The notes beneath the pieces are model-generated. The model made no database searches and was not told the origin of the DNA. It worked only from the letters and a program-made list of their open reading frames with translations. Positions 60,532 through 64,000 of a stretch of 64,000 nucleotides of DNA are shown here, piece after piece (position 1 is the stretch's first letter; each line of letters opens with the position of its first letter). The stretch comes from Obelidium mucronatum (taxonomy: Eukaryota; Chytridiomycota; Chytridiomycetes; Chytridiales; Chytriomycetaceae). Where the stretch lies: positions 186,001 through 250,000 of the forward strand of contig JAIVFH010000020.1 of assembly GCA_025765595.1 (NCBI GenBank), written 5' to 3'. The position numbers were made by a program, and so were the translations under genes.

Positions 60532-62094
60532 TTAATGGCGGTGACTGTGCTCTCCTCCATGGTTGTGATGGGTTTCCCCCGCGTCGACGACAGGTTCTGA
60601 GACCAAAAATTCATCTTGACGAGACCGGAATACATCCGGTACATTGTCTGGACAGCATAGCTGGTCGATACAACTATTGTCTTTGCACATCAGCAAGCAT
60701 GTAGTTTCTTCAGAATCTCCAGTATTTACAACACCACGCTTCAGAAATTCAGGTTGAACGGTGGTACTATGGATTCCACCGCCATGCAGAAGCTTCTTAA
60801 TTGAAGAAGCTATATCCATATAGCTGGGACCATCTTCTTGGACGCGTACATGGACGCTGGCAACGGTCTTGTTATCACTTAAGCCCCACACGTGAAATTC
60901 ATGGATTCCCTGAACTCCAGGTAAAGAGAGAATCCCCGCTTCAAGCGTTTTCATGGACACGTGCCTGGGTGCGCCCTGCAGGAGAACGTAACTGGCACTT
61001 CTGACCAGTGGAATCGCAGAAGCAATGATAAGTCCCGAAATGAGAAGCGAAATGATTGGATCCATGTAGAATCGCCAAGATCCGTCGGCATACATGATTA
61101 TCAAAGCTGAAAGAATGACGCCGACGGAGCCCAGGGCGTCACCCAACGCATGGAGAAAGAGACCCTGCATATCTAGGTATGGGTTTTTGATTCTTAAAAA
61201 GTGGAAGGCAAGGTTTTAAGTTTCACTCACTCATATTTCCATGATTGTGTCCTGGATTGTTGCTGGTTTCTTTTGGATGGCCCATGTGGCAATCATCAGA
61301 ATGTTTGCCGCTGTTTTCGTGATCATTTATGTCAACAGCGTGGGATTCGCTTCCACCCGGTGGCTCCCCGGCAACATAATGTACCGAAGGTGAAGAATGA
61401 TGGAGTTTTTCGGCGGCTGCGAGTACATCGTCTCTTGCTTTTGCGCGATAGTTCATGGGAACAGATTCAATGCCAGTATTTTCATGAAGTGAGCGCTCAT
61501 GAGGCTGGGAGTGAGAGTGGTCGTGGTTGGCGTTTCCATGGTCACGATGATTGTGTCCAACATGCCCCCCAAACAGGAACATTCCAAGAACGTTGGAAGT
61601 TAACCCTACACAGCCAGCAATTAAAACTGTTTTAGGGTCTTCGATGTCTTTTGAACCCAATTCGCGGTTAGTTGCAAGTTAATTGAAGCTCAACAAAGGT
61701 TGTCTCGTACCAACTGGGTTGACAAATCGTTGCACTGCCTCAACTGTGATGGTGAAACAGAGGGCTAAGAGGAAGATGGCATTCGCAAAAGCCCCGAGAA
61801 TTTCAGCGCGTTGGTACCCAAATGAGAGATTAGATTGCTTGGTTTTGCGATTTGAAAGTCCAATTGCGTAAAACGCAACGCAAAGCGCAACCAGATCGGA
61901 AAGCTTAGATGAAAATGTTCAATAAAAAAACACAATTCATGATAAATTAAAAATACCATATGGAACGAGTCTGCAATCAGTGCAATGGAATTGGCTGTGT
62001 AGCCAACAATGATTTCCATGAGAAATAGGATCAGAGTGAGACCTCCGACAAGCTTGATTTTGGTCTCTCGACTTGTATTTGAAAACAGCGCCAT
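60532..62094 (-). CDS. ZRC1: vacuolar-type zinc transporter, CDF family (copy 2)
   Basis: Exons 61957-62094, 61711-61903, 61231-61647 and 60532-61172 join to 462 aa with no frame problem. Zinc-site motifs: SIALIADSFHMKLSD and LHALGDALGSVGVI. The His loop is shorter than in copy 1 (HNHRDHGNANHDHSHSQPHE). The cytosolic domain has IHEFHVWGLSDNKTVASVHV and GIHSTTVQPEFLKRG, then a Cys cluster (LLMCKDNSCIDQLCC) and a His-rich end (THHNHGGEHSHRH). All three introns are at the same codons and phases as in copy 1, 20 kb away, and the first two exons have identical lengths (138 and 193 nt). The pair may differ in metal affinity or membrane. Localisation is inferred from fungal Zrc1/Cot1. Confidence 0.92.
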
Positions 62095-62355
62095 GATGAT
62101 TGGTAATTATTCTTTTTTCAAACGGACAGATTGTGCGCTTATTTATGTTCAGGATGCGATGAGTCATCAAATGATTGGAATGATAGGTCATCAACGCCTC
62201 CATGACTTATCCTTTAGCTGCTGAATTTAGCTTCGAACTTTGATTGTTATCAAGTCCACAAGTTATCAATGAGATATTCCTACTTTCAACTGATTTCCTG
62301 AATCCTATTTTGCTTACGCAAGTTGTCCAAGTTCCACGTAATAAAAACGTTAACA

Positions 62356-63474
62356 ATGGAAGCTGAAACTGACCCAATCCCCCTCGACCTTCCCGATGAG
62401 AAGTTCTTCACTCTCTCTGACGGCCGCACTCTTGCCTACACCGAAACAGGGGACTTTACAAGTCGCAAGTTGTTTATTGGCTTCCACGGAGTCTTTGGTG
62501 TGGGTGCCGTGTCACCACACCACAACCAGTTTTATGCCTCGCGCGGCTGGCGCTGTATTTCCCCGTCTGTCCCTGGCTGGGGCCGATCATCGCCGTTTCC
62601 CTCAAACCTGCCGCTTTGCGCGTTTGCCTCTGATATCGCGCAATTGATTCGCCATCTTGTGCCGCCCCCAACTCAATCCCACGCGTTGTACTCTGGGGTT
62701 ACGCATCTGGTGTTTTTTGGAGGCAGTTACGGAAGTCTTTGGGCTTACGCATGTGCGGCCAACATGCCGCCATCCCACATGCAAAGAATCGAGCCAGCTT
62801 CGGCGATCCGCGGGCTACTAGTTATGGGGGGATTCAGCCCCTTTCGTGATCACGAAGGCCACACGGAAGGAATGAGTTGGTTGAATTACCTGACAGTCGG
62901 CCGTCCTGGACAGTACTTCCCACTTTCGTTGATTCACCCGTTTGTAGGAGGAATCATACAATCGAAAATCGCTGGGAAAATGGATGGAAGTCTTGAAATC
63001 CTTCGGCAAATCCTGACTGGCCCGAAAGCAATGAATCCTGAGGAACGAGCTGCAATGGAAACCTGGGTGGCAACCTTTGGGCAAACTTTTGAGGAGTGGG
63101 AGAGATTCATGGCAAGAAATATGGCGCTTAGTGTTCTTCATACGTTGGATGGGTATTCTGCTGTTCCAAGAATCATCAATTCGGATTGGGGGTTTCGCAT
63201 GTCCGAAATCTTGGTTGCAGGTGCAACCGTTGGTAATTCTTCACATCAACGTGACTCAATTTCTATTGTGCCGTCTGTTCTTCCGCCTGTCGTTATTGCT
63301 GGTGCTTTACGCGATCACCTGGCGCCTATTGCAATGCAACGGTGGGTTGCCTCGCAGATTCCAGGTGCCCAGTTTATTGCCTTGGAAGGAAATCATATTA
63401 GCGGAATTATTTCCATGCTTTCAATGGTTTCGGGATTGTTGGCAGGTATTGCTGAGGCTGACGCAAATGCATGA
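62356..63474 (+). CDS. alpha/beta-hydrolase
   Basis: A single exon of 372 aa starting at ATG 62356. The alpha/beta-hydrolase fold is marked by the oxyanion segment LFIGFHGVFGVGAVSPHH, SPSVPGWGRSSPFP (Gly-rich strand), the nucleophile elbow FFGGSYGSLWAYA (Gly-x-Ser-x-Gly), VVIAGALRDHLAPIAMQRWV (catalytic Asp region) and ALEGNHISG (catalytic His). It lacks a signal peptide, so it is cytosolic. Substrates of this broad family range from epoxides to lipid esters; nothing in the sequence decides among them. Confidence 0.8.
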   Translation: MEAETDPIPLDLPDEKFFTLSDGRTLAYTETGDFTSRKLFIGFHGVFGVGAVSPHHNQFYASRGWRCISPSVPGWGRSSPFPSNLPLCAFASDIAQLIRHLVPPPTQSHALYSGVTHLVFFGGSYGSLWAYACAANMPPSHMQRIEPASAIRGLLVMGGFSPFRDHEGHTEGMSWLNYLTVGRPGQYFPLSLIHPFVGGIIQSKIAGKMDGSLEILRQILTGPKAMNPEERAAMETWVATFGQTFEEWERFMARNMALSVLHTLDGYSAVPRIINSDWGFRMSEILVAGATVGNSSHQRDSISIVPSVLPPVVIAGALRDHLAPIAMQRWVASQIPGAQFIALEGNHISGIISMLSMVSGLLAGIAEADANA

Positions 63475-63490
63475 AATATTCGCTTTATTG

Positions 63491-64000
63491 TCATAAAAAT
63501 AGAAAGGGAATAAAACATGGCCATAGTGACATTAAAACAGATCCAGAAGATTTTGTGGTTGTGGCTGTAGCTGTAGTGATCAAACGAGTGGTTGTCAAAG
63601 TAACAACACCAGTTGGCACAGTCATATTGGCAGCGGCACATGCCTGGCTGCGTACATTGAGATTATCAGAGTACTCAGGAAACCAATCGTTTTTGCTGTT
63701 TTCGGCGGAACTACTGCACTGTCGCTCAACTTCGTCTAAATTGGTGATCGAACAGATACATCTGTTCTTTCCCAACTCGTCAGCACGAACCCCTGAGGAG
63801 GCAGAAATACAGCCCTTCTTGGCAGTGTTCCAAGCATACATCGCAGAATAGCAAGCGGATGTAAGCATCAGATTGGGTGGCGGGATCAGTGTTGCGTTAT
63901 TGGGTCGCCCTGCAGCAGCACAATCTTTCTGATTCTGCGCAACAGAGCCAGCATAGCTCTCATACCACTGGCTCAAGTCGTTTGCGGGGGACTTGCAGTG
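63491..64000 (-). CDS. secreted Cys-rich protein with a GPI-type C-terminus, partial
   Basis: The frame is open from the window edge (64000) to the stop at 63491, so the N-terminus lies to the right. The visible 170 residues hold many cysteines (QNQKDCAAAGRPN, TSACYSAMYAWN, KKGCISASSG, NRCICSITNLDEVERQC, VRSQACAAANM), then a Thr-rich stalk (VTLTTTRLITTATATTTK) and a hydrophobic tail (SVLMSLWPCFIPFLFL). This is the layout of fungal GPI-anchored wall or surface proteins. Family not recognised. It converges on the alpha/beta-hydrolase gene with only 16 bp between stop codons. Confidence 0.65.
   Translation of the reverse strand, partial: HCKSPANDLSQWYESYAGSVAQNQKDCAAAGRPNNATLIPPPNLMLTSACYSAMYAWNTAKKGCISASSGVRADELGKNRCICSITNLDEVERQCSSSAENSKNDWFPEYSDNLNVRSQACAAANMTVPTGVVTLTTTRLITTATATTTKSSGSVLMSLWPCFIPFLFL

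Overview
The window looks like nuclear DNA of a flagellated (zoosporic, chytrid-type) fungus. Genes are broken by many short GT-AG introns of about 46-120 nt. The standard code is used, and most genes lie within a few hundred bases of a neighbour. Fungal-type genes (EBP2, SEC14, ZRC1/COT1-like zinc carriers, a Plavaka-type transposase) lie beside two genes for motile cilia, IFT80 and a CFAP99-like coiled-coil protein. A fungus that keeps both should make flagellated zoospores; the species itself is not identifiable here.

Layout. 1-6.4 kb: start of an EF-hand gene, mitochondrial methionyl-tRNA synthetase, a WD40 gene and a mitochondrial carrier. 6.5-13.2 kb: a cluster of F-box and plant-type leucine-rich-repeat (LRR) genes. 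13.3-15.4 kb: two nearly identical direct repeats of about 194 bp flanking a four-helix membrane protein gene. 15.6-23 kb: EBP2, SEC14-like, and a PAS-kinase-type protein kinase with a very large insert in its catalytic domain and an intron filled with GC-rich hairpins. 23-31.3 kb: a small unknown gene, a PPR protein, a SET-domain protein, a hybrid sensor kinase that seems to lack its histidine, and an APC permease. 31.4-42.2 kb: CFAP99-like, PX-domain, IFT80 and zinc carrier 1. 42.3-53.2 kb: GPI-type surface proteins, a tandem pair of Cache/HAMP receptors without an output domain, a GC-rich membrane protein gene, a duplicated-YCII protein, a Gemin7-like gene, an LRR receptor-like gene and a 7TM protein. 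60.5-64 kb: zinc carrier 2, an alpha/beta hydrolase and a partial surface protein.

The most unusual part is 54.0-60.1 kb. An apparently intact Plavaka-type (CACTA-related) transposase of 896 aa, with an N-terminal C2H2 finger, lies among three other genes: a DUF6532-like gene, an acidic Cys/His-rich zinc-binding protein, and a highly divergent histone H3. The four form two divergent pairs, each sharing a very short promoter (95 bp and 61 bp). The pairs converge on a four-copy, roughly 46-bp tandem repeat. This suggests a mobile element that carries its own histone H3 variant. I could not find the element's ends, so the H3 could instead be a host centromeric-type H3 beside the transposon.

Many non-transposon genes need a 1-nt correction, often near a homopolymer, to match their families. 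Very long A, T and G runs also occur. I read this as residual indel error in the assembly in most cases, with true gene decay possible in a few. Exon boundaries given below were worked out by hand from reading frame, GT-AG sites and family similarity.
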